In this document: piece by piece, positions 24,111 to 47,150 of the stretch
How the letters are laid out: each line of letters begins with the position of its first letter
How positions within the stretch are numbered: the stretch's first letter is position 1
From: Colius striatus
Taxonomy: Eukaryota > Chordata > Aves > Coliiformes > Coliidae
Assembly (NCBI RefSeq): GCF_028858725.1
Contig: NC_084760.1
Coordinates: 93,555,867 to 93,619,866, forward strand
Direction of reading: 5' to 3'
DNA: 64,000 bases
The notes under the pieces: model-generated
The model's input: only the letters and a program-made list of their open reading frames with translations
Told to the model about the DNA's origin: nothing
Databases searched by the model: none
Made by a program: the position numbers and the translations under genes

Positions 24111-27100
24111 TGGCGTGTTCTGGTGGAAGTTATATGTGTGTATGTGCGCGTGCAGTATGCATATATGCATATTTTTTTACAGGTACATGTTATATATGTG
24201 TGTGTATATGTAAAATGCATATTTTTATATATGTGTTTGTGCAAATATGTGCGTGGAACATATATATATGTTTCTCCTGGGCGGTGGCATTCCTGCCCAC
24301 AGTCCCGGGTTTCCTTTGGAAGTGCAGCCAGCACACCTTCCACGGCAACCCAATTTTTACGCGTTAGAAACGACGGCTCTGGAAAACGCCTGCATGGGTG
24401 CAACGTCTCCTTTTGGCTTCCTGCAAAATCTCTGCCTGGCAGCGTGGGTTTTGGCTTTTTTTGGTGTTTTAAAGTGTTTGCTGTCTCTCTCTCTGCCAGT
24501 GGCTGTGTGGGTGGCCGGGCTGGCCATGCACTTGGGACAGACAGGAAGGCTCCATCCGAGGGGGAGTGGGGGCACCCAAGGCTCTGTGCCCCCATGACGC
24601 TGGGTGCCCCAGGCACCAGGGCAAGACATGGGAACCCAGCGTCAACAGAGGTGTCCTTGGGCGTCCCTGGTGTGTCACCTCCAAGTGCCCGCAGCTGTAT
24701 GAAGACCAAGGGGAACAGCTGCTTCTGCACATGATTTCTAACCCCGGCTTTGCGGTTTTACTGGTGTAAGTAGGGCTGCAGGGCCTTTATGCTGTGATGA
24801 GAGATCAACAGACAGTGTATTTGGGCTTAACAATGGCAAAATAATCCTCCTGATGCTCTTGGGGAGGGCCTGATTCCAGCTTTACCAGTAAAATAACCCT
24901 TTGAGGCTATGTGTTGTGCCTCTCTTGTGGGCCAAAAGAAAGCAGTGCTAGTTCAGCTGTGTTAGCATGCCCTGAAAAAGAGAAGGAGGGCTAGAAATCT
25001 CTACAACTTTCCATAGTAGCTCATATTATGTTCATTTTTATGTAGCTCATCACTTTTATGTTCTGGGACTGAAAGTGGATGGCCATTGCAAGTTCTTTTT
25101 TGACCACTGAGACGATGTGTTCCAAGTCCCCAGTCATTTTAGCAGCATGCACATTCTGGCTTTAATTATTTTCAAGAACCTGGAAATCTTACCTCCTAGG
25201 GTTTCATACAAGTTTTTTTCCTCCTCTTTGTGTTTACAAACAGCAGTGATTACTACAGATGAAACTTAGAAGAACATCAGGCTCTCAGTGTGAGCCCAAA
25301 GCTTTCTCTTGATCTAAATATAGCAAAGGAAACCTATTTCTCTTCATCTAATTGCCGTTAAAGAGAACAATATGTATAAGCAGGAATTTTAACCCTCAGG
25401 TGAAGTATTCTGCCATCTTACAGCAGCTGTTCTGTGCTGTACATTGTATACGAGTATTATTTGTGATGGATGAAGTGCAACACAAAGGGTTTAGGTTTGT
25501 TTGCAGCACAGTGATGTTGCAGCACGAAATTAAAAGGCAAACCACTAACTATCCTAACATTACTGTGAATTGGCCCACTTCCATTAATCAGCTTTGTGGG
25601 TTTTAATGGAAGTTGAGAAAAGAGGTCCCTTTGCACGAAAGACATCTGGAAAGGGAGAAATGGTGACTCCTGCTCTCCTGCAGGCTTCACAAGACTGCTA
25701 TAAAGCAGGAGTCATTGTATTCCCAACTTGGCTGCTCCATTGTAAGAAGCACTTACTACTGACCTAGTTTTGATCCCCTTTCATTTTTGCTGTACAGTTT
25801 TGAGAGTTTGGTCTCTTGGCTCTTCAACATCATATGATTTTTTTGAATGGAACCTAATGGTTTGATTCCATCTCCCAAGGAAAACCTTGTCTGATACCCT
25901 GCAACCTACTGGGCCAGTTTGCCGATGTTCTGGCATGTGTTGTTCATCTCCTTTGTTTACTGTATGTGGTAGACCATGCTCTGTACCTTCTGTGAATACA
26001 AATAACTGCTTGCATTTCCCCTCCACCCTAAAAGCTACTCCTGCTGCTGTAGCCAGAAAGGAAGCATGCTTATCTCAGCTCTCCATGCTTCCTTTCCTGA
26101 ACTGTCCTTCCTCTTTTTCAGCCTAGCCTAGGAAAACACAAGTCAGTGTGCACTGATGTATTTAGTGTTCTGTGAATGAGTAGGAAAGGCTCCAATGCTT
26201 TCCATTATAGGGTGTCCAGCATCCTTAGAAGGCAGGAATCATCTCTGCAAGGCCCCTTCCCTTCCCAGTGAAATTATATCAGAAAACAGTGTGACTTTGT
26301 AACATGCCTTTCTTGATTGCCTGGTGCTCTGTGGCTCCCTTTCTGTTTGGTAAACTAGCTTCCAGAGCAGGCTTTCTCGTCTTTCACTCTAGACCCAAAA
26401 GGTGCTCATGTGCTGGGTATGTGGATGTGAGAGTGCCCAAAGATGGTCCTTCCTTCCCTGAGGGACGGGCTGCTTAAACCCGTGCGCTCTCTGGCAGCCA
26501 GGCCAGCTGTGGTGCTAGTTCAAAGTGTAGCTCTGATGAATAGATAGTGGCATTAGTCATACTCCATGGTGGGGCAGAGGAGGAGGGCTGGTATTCCTCC
26601 CTCCGTAAACTGCAGGTCAAAGACTCCTGCTTGGCTAAAAGCCACTATGCCAAAGATGTTGCAGACCTGAGGTGAAGGTGAGCTGCTTATCTGGGAGTGA
26701 GCAGAGGGGTTGCTACTGTAAGGCTTGACCTTACTGGAAGGGGAATGGCCCAGCATTCCCTTTTCCTCATGTGGGCACTGGGGCTGCTCACAGTTAGCCT
26801 TGGAGCCAGTCCTGCTGGAACCTGGCTCTGTGAAAGCAAAGGAAAACAAGTCCCCATTGTCTCTGCCAAAGACAGCTGATTAGCACCTGATGCTGGCAGG
26901 AGAGAGACAGACTGAGGGTGGTAGGACAGCCCTCAGTCAGGACCATGTATTTAGGTCAGTTTAAGTTTAAGGCAACTGTAAGTACAGTATCTGAAGATTT
27001 TGTTTTCAGATCTGGTTGCCTCAGGAGCTCCTGTAAAAATCCTGGATATGATGGGGTCTATTTGTGTCAGTTGTCCCTGAAACCAAAGCCTTGTAAATAA

Positions 27101-29204
27101 GGGATACTAAAGCTGTGTTCAGGCCTGAGTCTGCTTCTTTGTGTTTGTCCATATCCTTGTTGAGGGAGAATACCAGAAAACGTCCAGCTTCAAAACAGCT
27201 GTGTTACAACATGAGATTCTTTTTCCATATAATCATAGAGGTTAGTAATTAGCACTGTGTTTTTGCTATTGGTTTGGTTCCTCCAATGAACATAACTAGG
27301 ATGTTAAAAGTAGGCTAATTGTCTGTCCTTTTTAAATTCTCTGCAGAATTGCCCTGTTCATATAGCAGAAGTTGTGTGGCAGTTTATTAAGTACTGGGAG
27401 AAAAAGTTCTCTAATATTTTCATTGGGTTGTTAAAAAATAATTATTAGTCCCAAGCTGTCAGAGTAAATATTTCTCCCCTGGTCTCTGATGTGGGCAGAA
27501 GGTTTTGAGAGGTATTTAAATTCCATAGGCCCCAGAGCTGTGGCACGTGTAACTTAGCTCGTTCACAGATTCAGAGGTATGTCATGACTGAATGATTTTA
27601 TTTGCCTGACTTCTTTAAAGGCCTAAATTCTATAACTGAACCAGAATCTAGGCTGTCAACTGTAAATTGTGAGCACTCATGCTTGATCAGAAGCACCCAC
27701 AGTGGGCCCTGTAAGATATGGGCACACAAATGCATCTGTTAGGCAGCTCTGTAAAAACAGTGTTACTGTGAAGCTGCCAGGCCTGGCTTGACGGCTGCCT
27801 CTGCATTTGTTTCCCGTAACTGTACCACATTTATCACTGAAAGAGGAACAAAATGATATGAAAATGCTTAAAGAGAAGGAAGGGGAGGAACAAATGTCTG
27901 GAAAAAAAATGTTTCATTTAGGCAGATTGAGTTGACATTCTAAAATTTCTTGAAAGTGCCACATGTTGAGGAAGTTGTGAAAGAAAGAAGAATCTCCCAC
28001 TCCTCCCTCTCTCTTTTCTCCAAAGTGAGTTTAAATTTCTTTAGTGAGAAGCAAGACTATCTCTCGTATCTTCACTCTGACCTTTCAAGCTAGCTGGTAG
28101 ACAGCATAATGTACTGTGAATGCATGATTCAGATTTAAGTGACTATGTTCAATTCACGTGGCTTCTTCAGCTTCCTCTTCTGAGGTGGATATACTTCCCA
28201 AGATATACAGGCTTGGGTAAGATACTGTAGAGGAGGTCTGTTTTTGGTTATGGGCTGGTGGCTGAAAAGCAGAACGTGACTGAATCATCCTTATTTACTC
28301 CAGTTGCTCTGCTAAGCAGATGTAATAAATGCTAGAAGGAATTTGCCTGTCACCTGCCTTTAGAGCTATGTAAAATCCTGGTTTTAAGGCTGTTCTGCAG
28401 TGTCCAGGGCAGTGTATCTCCTTTTTCTGGCATCTGGAAAGGAGATCTGTTCCTGTCCTTTCTCCACTGTGCCACTTTGCTTGCTTTTCTGTAGAGCAGA
28501 AGTGGAAAGAGGCCAAAGATTGATAGCCTTTACTTTTAAACTCTCACGTTTTTACCTGTTCAGGTAGTTTTGCTTTGAATTGCAAGGCAACATACGGAGG
28601 GAAAAAAAAAGTGGCTCACCTAAGGAGACAAGCTCTTCCCTTTCTACACAGACCTCTCCTTGTCCATGGGCAAAGAGAACTGTTTATAGTAAATTCATCT
28701 GGTTAATAAACAGTCATGACAGGGAAGACAGCGTGTAACTCCTGGTTAGAGGCTTATGTAAAGCTAAGGCTCTGGGTTACTAAGAAACTTCTGCTCCCTG
28801 CTGATGCTTGCAGGAGTGTTGTGTAAGAGCTGAGCTCACTCAGCTTGCTAGCAGGCAGCCAGTATTTGAGGTGAAGCTTTGGTCCTTGCAAGATACCTCC
28901 TGTGTGGAAGTCAAGGTATACTAAGAGGAGAGGGAGAATAAAGGCAACAACTGTGAAAGCTGTGGCAAAGAAAGTATTAAATTGCTTCAATGCTGCAATT
29001 TGCCATTTTCCCTGGCTGCAAAAGTCACAGTGACTTTAACTGAGTAGACTCATGCCTGAAGTGACAGCAGGCTGCTGTTAGGAGGTGGAGTTACATAGCA
29101 TCCTGTAGCTTCCCTGCTGAAATTGTGCCTCTACTTCTGACTTCCAGTTGTTTGCACTGCAGTGTTCACTGTTTCTCTTTCATCCACTCTGCTTTTTCCC
29201 TCAG
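23834..29204 (+). other. PSEN2: PSEN2 intron 1
   Basis: A 5.4-kb intron by this model. It starts with the remaining CpG island and then a (TG/TA/CG)-rich alternating purine-pyrimidine stretch at about 24125-24275. The remainder is unremarkable. No conserved coding exon is recognised inside. An additional 5' UTR exon cannot be excluded. Confidence 0.6.
24125..24275. repeat. TG/TA-rich alternating purine-pyrimidine tract
   Basis: Runs such as TATATGTGTGTATGTGCGCG, TATGCATATATGCATA and TATATATGTGTGTGTATATG lie at the downstream edge of the PSEN2 CpG island. This is an imperfect dinucleotide microsatellite, probably length-polymorphic. Confidence 0.7.
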
Positions 29205-40490
<11,286 letters not shown>

Positions 40491-41690
40491 AAGAAGAAAC
40501 AGGAGTTAGAGGATCCTTTTCAAAGCTTTGCTGTGAAGTATGGTACACTGTTTGGATTAAGTTAAAGTTTTACACTTAGTGCCATATATCTGTAAGGAAA
40601 ACACTAACTGTGACAGGTGTTCTAAAAATCTAATAGTTACATGTTGAACTGAGATTTTTCACAGGACTCTTGGACTCCAGTGAAAAGCCTGGCTCATAGC
40701 TGATGTCAGAGCATTACTTTTATGTTATTTGATGTACATGCTGGCTGCTGTGAGCACAGAAACCTGCACGTAGCAAGGGACACTGGAGAGGTGTGAAGGG
40801 TTCAATCAAACTGTGCTTCGAGAAGCTAAGGTGGTTTAGCCCTGGAACTGCAGTCAAGTTTAACTGTATTCTAGAATTTTGAAAGCTTCACACTTTTGAA
40901 GCATTGCACAAACGTGTGGTGCAAATAAGTTGGACTTGTAATTAGAAAAACATTGCAGTCAGTATGCACAGACCACAGCAGTGTGTTACACCTGGCCCTC
41001 AGCATTAGAGAGGCTGTGAACTTCATGTAATGGCCTCCATGCACACAACTTCTGTTGAAATTGCCCCAAATGCCTATTTATTCTGACCTTCAGTAGACAT
41101 AGTGAGCCATGAAACAGATCCAGGCAGGATGTCAGTGGTGGGACATTGAAACATCAGTCTTCTGGTTCTGAGCGTACCCACCCTGCAGCTAACAGCTGAT
41201 GAAGGCAGGGCTGCCCATTCCGGCCCATCAGATCCTCAGTGTGGGAAAATAGATACTTTTTCCTGCCTCCTCCTAGCATTTTCTCCTTTTGGAAATCTTT
41301 TTCTGGGTCCATACCACAATCCTCAGTTACTGCACAATTCCAGTAAATCAGATTTGTAACTTCTCGTGTGTATTTCTGGTCTCATTTCTGTGCTTTGTTG
41401 TGACTACTACAAAGGAGGATTTACCTTCCCTTTATGAAGAGGTCCTCTTACACCAATTGAGACTTGGGTTTACCTACTTTTTAGCACTGTTTATTTTCTA
41501 ATTGCAAATTTTAAAATAGCTACTTACTGTCAAAGGGATTCTTTTGGAAATACTCTCTGTCAGAGTTTGTATCAAAATACGAGGGTGCGAACTTTAATCT
41601 GCTGTTACTCTCCATAATGTGTCATTAATGCTAGGGATATTTACACACCCAAAAATGAGTTCATTAAAAAACAATCACAGTGCTTGTTGC
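40491..41690 (+). other. PSEN2: PSEN2 3' UTR (end inferred)
   Basis: The untranslated sequence continues from the stop codon in the last exon. The first plausible polyadenylation signal is ATTAAA at 41663-41668, followed by a GT-rich element (CAGTGCTTGTTGCTAG), which would give a 3' UTR of about 1.2 kb. An AGTAAA at 41342 is an earlier weak option. The T-rich DNA on to about 42.8 kb could belong to a longer isoform. Confidence 0.45.
41663..41668 (+). terminator. Candidate polyadenylation signal ATTAAA for PSEN2
   Basis: The commonest variant hexamer, located about 1.17 kb after the stop codon with a GT-rich stretch within 30 bases downstream. No perfect AATAAA was found between the stop codon and 43 kb. 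Confidence 0.4.
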
Positions 41691-44600
41691 TAGTAAAAAA
41701 AAATACAGGTCTGACTGAACCTTACTGTTTTCTTCACCTTTTAAAATCAATAGGCAAGTTCTGTGATATTTATTCTTCTTTTCTTTTTCCTTGAGTATCT
41801 GTTGTGCAAACAAACTCTGTTTTCTCTGACAGTTGATCAATGTCAGTGTTTCAAAACATAACATTATGCAAGGTTTTGTGAATAGAGCAATGCCATTGAG
41901 AGATGCAGAATTTCATTTCTGAAAATACTTTTTAGATAAGGCTTTGAACTACACATTAGGGTAGTGCTTTTTCCAATAGACTTGTTCAAACTAATCTATT
42001 TTGATATTTAACAAGGGCATCACAGAGGTGATTCAAACCATTTTTTTTAAAGTGTAAGGGTTTGTGTAAGAGTTTTTACGAGTTATGTGTGTCTCACTTT
42101 GGATAGGTAGGTTTTTTTCTTTGTATAGTTTTCCATCCTCCTTTCTTACACTTGCAATGTTTGGACTTAACAGCTGCAGGCAGAGTTAATTCTTTCTAAA
42201 AGGTACTTCCTTTGGAAACACAAATCACTAGAGCTCTGTCTGCTGATTTTTAATGTTTGTGAGAGCTGGTTTTTTTCTTTCTGTTTGCTTGTTTCATTTT
42301 GGTTTGTTTTTTAAACTAAACCAAATCAGAATATAGTCACTTGCAAACATGACTTTACTCTTTGCATTGCATGGTGTAGAAAGGGTGTGAAATATTTGTA
42401 TGTACTAGCAGAAAAGTCCTGCTTGGTTTAACAGGGTTGTAGGAAGGATATTGTTAGAAACAAATTATTTCTATGAAAGCAGAGTTGATGTTTGAAGGAA
42501 ACTGCAGGGGTACCTTCAAATATTGAAGAATCACTACTGAAGCTGGTGTTTTTTGCAGATTTGTACTTGCCAAAGATTGCCCTTCCACTGAGCAATTCTG
42601 CATAGCTTATAAAAATCTGTAATTTAAAAGGTAACTGAGCAACAGATTCTGTCAGTGCAACAAAATGTATTGTCCTGGTGAGTGATAGGAGTATATCATG
42701 TAAAAACTGGAGTGGTTTTAATTGTGTAAAAGTTCATATGTATTTACTACAATACATACACTACATGTATATTCAGTCTGTGTGTGTATATATACACACA
42801 TACATACAAGTTTTGGAACGATATTGAGTAATTTCTTATCTCATTGGACATTTTCACCGTGCAGCATGGCTAAAAATGTGAAACTGGAGAGGGCAGGATT
42901 TACTCTACTCCCTAGTTGGCTACCACACGAGATACTGACTTTGTGACCTGGCAACTTGAATGAGCAAAACATTTGTCTGTCTGCTGTGTTCATTCACTGA
43001 TTCCACTTCTGCATGCTCTGCTGAACTACAGTCTCTTTCATCCTAAAGAAATCCTAATACTCCCACTGAAACACATCCCTGAAAAAGCACAGTGGTCAGG
43101 TGGGCTGAGGTGACACCTGACAGCCTGGAGTGCTACAGGCCAGGTAATGGCATTTTCCTACACTCGCTCCTCTCCAGTCCAAAATGAGTGTCTCATCACA
43201 TCAAGTCTCAAATGCAGCTTGGGCATACACCTCTCTCCAACATGTAAGATGGAAGCTAAGTCCATGAACAAAACTGTAGTGGTAAGCCTGCCTAATGTAA
43301 ATCTAGGCTTTGCAGTGGCGGGAGATACGTAGCCTCCTTGCAGCATTCGGTGCCCTTTGTTAGAAGCATGTGCAGTTCAACCAGTTTGGCATTGTAACCT
43401 TCTGACCACTCAGTTGCTGCATATTGCTGTGTTTCCTCTTGCTACTTTGTTGTTGCTTTTGGTTTTGATTGTTTCAGGGTTGTTTTGTTTCAAGTGTCTA
43501 CTGTGCATCAAAGACTGGAGGTGCATTCTGCCCACGGAGAGTGCGCAAGAAATAGCGGTCACAAAGTACAAGAAACAGGACGTGCCATGCAGTGCTTCCC
43601 CAGCAGCTCTCATCGGTTACTCCAGGTCTCATTCACAAAACCTAACTTCAGGCTCTTTAAGAAAATCCCTCAGAAAGGAGTCAATCTGTGCTAGAAATGT
43701 TGTCTCCTTCTGATTCACACTGAGAAGACACCTGTGCAATATGAGATGCCTCAGCAAGATGCTGCTGGAGCTGGGCCAACATGGGTTAGCAGATACAGCA
43801 AGGCCACAGCACCCGTCTAGCACGGGCAGGAAAAGCAGCAGTGGTCTGCACCAGTTGCTAGCAAAGTCTCCTCTGGGGGGCAACTGGATGAAGTTACATG
43901 GACCATCTCTTTTTCAGTAAATGGCACTTGCTGACAAGACGCTGGTGAAAAAAATGCTCAAGGCTCACTTTGTCCTTGTAAAACAAAGTATTTGGAGATC
44001 TCCCTGCTATTCCTAAATGAGTAAAATTCTCTGCTTTGCTCTTGCCTTCCTTGGTGATTAACTTGCAGTTAATCACACAGTGTGTTTGCCTTCCTCTTCC
44101 TTGTAACTCACTCAAATTGCATTTTGGTTTAAACTGAATATATAGTTGTTTATCATTTCCCTCAGTCCCTGGCCTCCCTGTTTCTGCATTAGAGATGCTC
44201 CTTGGCAGCCACAGGAGAGCAGTGAAGTACCACCCATTTTCAAGTACGCTGCTCTGTGTCCTTTGTTTTTTAGTAAGGCTGAAGGACCCAGAGTCTCCCT
44301 TATGGCAAGGAGAAAGCAGGCACCCTAAACATCAGCACAGCTGCAGTACTGACGTAGCACATGAGAGGCTCTGAGTGCGTGAGCTCGTGCTGTACCAGAA
44401 TGCATTTAAAAACAGCTGGTTTCAAGGGGGTGCCATGTTCAGCACTGGAGCTCTGGGTGAGGTGCTGCTGTTACACTGCACACTCCGTTTGGTTTGCGTC
44501 TGCCCCCATTAAAAAGGCATTCAGCCCTAGTTTTGGTCCTAGAAACCACAAGCAAAAGTCAGGGGTCCCTCCAGATGTTGCTAAATTAGATTTTCTCCTG

Positions 44601-44965
44601 AGATCTTCAAGAAGCAAAGCAATAATAATACTTACTCATTTCTCCTCTCATTGCTGTCTCCAATTCTGACCCAGCAGGTCTTCCTCATCTGGGGAGAAAG
44701 AAAAAAGAACACACTGTTGTCATTCCAGTTTTCAGCACTGGGAGATCTAGAGTCTAGCCTAGATCACGTTGGCTGTGCCTTAAGGAGGACCAAAGGCTAT
44801 CTAATTTTCTTGAACTCAGTTATTTCATAAGAAAGCAGCCTGGATGAATATGTTCTCTTTGTCAGAACTTCTCCTATCATGCTATTCATAAGCCCCCAAC
44901 CACACTGTTGCATCCTCTGTTGAATTTATTTTTGCTTTTCCTGCCCCCAGTAAGGTAAAGTGATG

Positions 44966-45015
44966 CGCTATTCCCATTCTATAAATGGGAAACAGAAAAG
45001 TAAAGAGAGTAAATG
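44966..45015 (-). repeat. Possible MIR/L2-like remnant
   Basis: GCTATTCCCATTCTATAAAT followed by GGGAAACAGAAAAGTAAAG resembles the antisense MIR/L2 core (tcccattttacagatgggaaactgag and following). Only about 50 bp is recognisable. Confidence 0.35.
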
Positions 45016-45412
45016 CTGGGTTTAAGCTTGGTTACCTAAAATCCATGTACCCCCTTCAGCTCAGGGCATCAAACATGATCACACAAGTCACTACCTTTTC
45101 GTTTACATCTTCCCTTTGCTGCAGGTTTGCAGTCGCCCATCTTTTCCCACTCCAAATTCAAGACATTTGCTGTGAGCACTCAAGGAGTTAAGTGAATATG
45201 AACCATTCTCTTCATGCAACACATTTGTTTGACAGGTGCCCAAGAGCACAATCTGGGAGATGTCAGTGCTCAGCACTATTTATGGCTCAGTATTAAAAAG
45301 ATATAAATAAATAGAGACTTTGAAGTGGAACTAGCTAAAATCCTTGATATAGAAACCTGAGACAGGTACAGGGCCAAGCAGTTGGAAGTTTTCCAAAACT
45401 AGGAACCATTTG

Positions 45413-45476
45413 AGTCCTATCAAATGCAGCCTGAACCAAGTGACAGTTCCCAAGTTTTAAGTCCTATCAAATGCAG
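45413..45476. repeat. 17-bp direct repeat with 47-bp offset
   Basis: AGTCCTATCAAATGCAG occurs at 45413-45429 and again at 45460-45476. It is probably a small local duplication. Confidence 0.8.
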
Positions 45477-47080
45477 GCCAAGTCAAGATTAGGTCTGCAC
45501 AGAAATAAATGGTGTGAAGCCTGGCACTCCCAAACTGCCTTGCAGTGCCTGAAAAATCAGAAGGGGGCAGAGTAGGAAAAGCATTAGGCCTATTTTCTCC
45601 TAGATGATTGGTTTCTGTGTTTTCAGGCAGACCTTGCTCAGCCTGGTATAAAATAGGAGTAACTCCACAGCTAATTTGCATTTAAGCAAACTAGAAACAA
45701 TGTAAAAAGTGGGTGCGCAAGTGTGGAAAACCGATCCAACCTTTTAACTTACACCATGCCATCTTCAATCTTTACAAAGCTAAATATAAGCAATTACATT
45801 TCTCCCTGACTTGACAGAGCTGCATCTGTTTATGAAAGAATTTGAGCCTTGCTTCAGAACTGATGTAAGATAAGCAAGATCTATGGAGCTGAAGGTAGGT
45901 ATTCAGGATTACTTTTAAAGCTCTCGATGCACAGCTTTGGTGTACCAACAGATAGTGGCAATAAAATGCCAGTAGCATTAATGGGAGTTATTTCAACAGG
46001 AACATCTTACCCTTTCATCATGCCAGAAAAGACATGCCCTGTCTTTAAGCCCCCACCAAATATGGCCTTCATGATGTTCTGGGAAGTTAAAATTCAAGCT
46101 ATTTTTGTTCTCCAAATATTGTGTGAACAGTTAAGTCTTCCAGATTGTTATGTGCTGGTTTCAAGAGACATGAAAACTTTTATTTTCCTCTTAAATAAGG
46201 AAAATAGCTAATTTCTGTCCATATGTGATTGGAGTGGGCAAGCGAAGACCTGAGGTGGCAAACACACTGCATGATTTCAGGCAACTTACACTACCAGTTC
46301 AAAGTAGATTGTGCAGGAAACTGATGGGGAACTGAAATCCGGCAAATGCATTTGGCTATAGAGGTTCTCAGCTGTGGCTGGTCAGCCTTGCGAAGATAGC
46401 AAGGCTACAAAAAACTGAACACACCTCAGGCATGGGATAGGCTTACAAAAGAGGAGTGGTGTGCTGGCTTCTCTAACCAGGCTTGTTATGGCAGTGCAGC
46501 TATAGCTTCCAAGACTTATGCAGGATGGGAAAATGAAGGCTAGGAGGAGACATAAAGCAATACCAAAAGTACTTAGCATGTGATGGGTTAGGTCACCCTC
46601 TTTGCCACCATTGTGTGCTTGCACATTTTTTTGGTGTGGTCAATAAACAGAAGTGCTGCTGCTGAGCAGAACAGCGAGAACATCCATCTGCTAGGAAAGG
46701 AGCCATGTTTTCCTGTGCTTTGAAAGCAGTCCACCAGTTAAACTGAAGCAACAGTTGTTCATGTCCATGGAGTGGATGGCACAGGATGGAGTCATTGTTC
46801 AGGCTTTGCTACATACTGTATCCTGTAGGACTACAGAATGAAAGGGACATCTTTGTGCTCCCTCTTTGGATTCCTCCAGGCTAGAAATCTTGGAATTGTC
46901 TGGGAATTGATGGGAGGGTGAACCGGCACTGCTGGTTCTTGCCACTGCTGTGCCTAAAGGTAAGCTCTTTTCCTTGTGTGCAGTGACAGAGCATGTCGAA
47001 ATTACTCTGCCGTGCTTCTATTGAGACTTTCTGAGCACTTCTTTCTGCGTTGTGCTTCAACACCATGGCACAGCAGAGTG

Positions 47081-47150
47081 CCATTAGCCCCGTCTTACAG
47101 ATAGGAGTTGAATAATTTGCTTAGGGTCAAAATAAGGGCTTAACCTGGAT
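47081..47150 (-). repeat. MIR/L2-like ancient repeat remnant
   Basis: CCATTAGCCCCGTCTTACAG, then ATAGGAGTTGAATAATTTGC and TTAGGGTCAAAATAAGG, follows the antisense MIR/L2 3' consensus block by block (cccattttacagatgagg, then aagtgacttgcccaaggtca). The divergence fits a very old copy. Confidence 0.45.

Noticed and set aside
23708-24734. Open frames of 152-282 codons on both strands in and next to the PSEN2 CpG island
   Set aside because: GC-rich sequence has few stop codons. The translations are Ala/Gly/Arg/Pro-rich without domains, and the longest runs through the exon 1 donor region and into a microsatellite.
43357-43713. 118-codon frame with a hydrophobic Leu/Val-rich segment
   Set aside because: It looked like a small membrane protein, but the hydrophobic run comes from a T-rich tract (which also mimics a splice acceptor). 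No family is recognised and no other gene signals are nearby.
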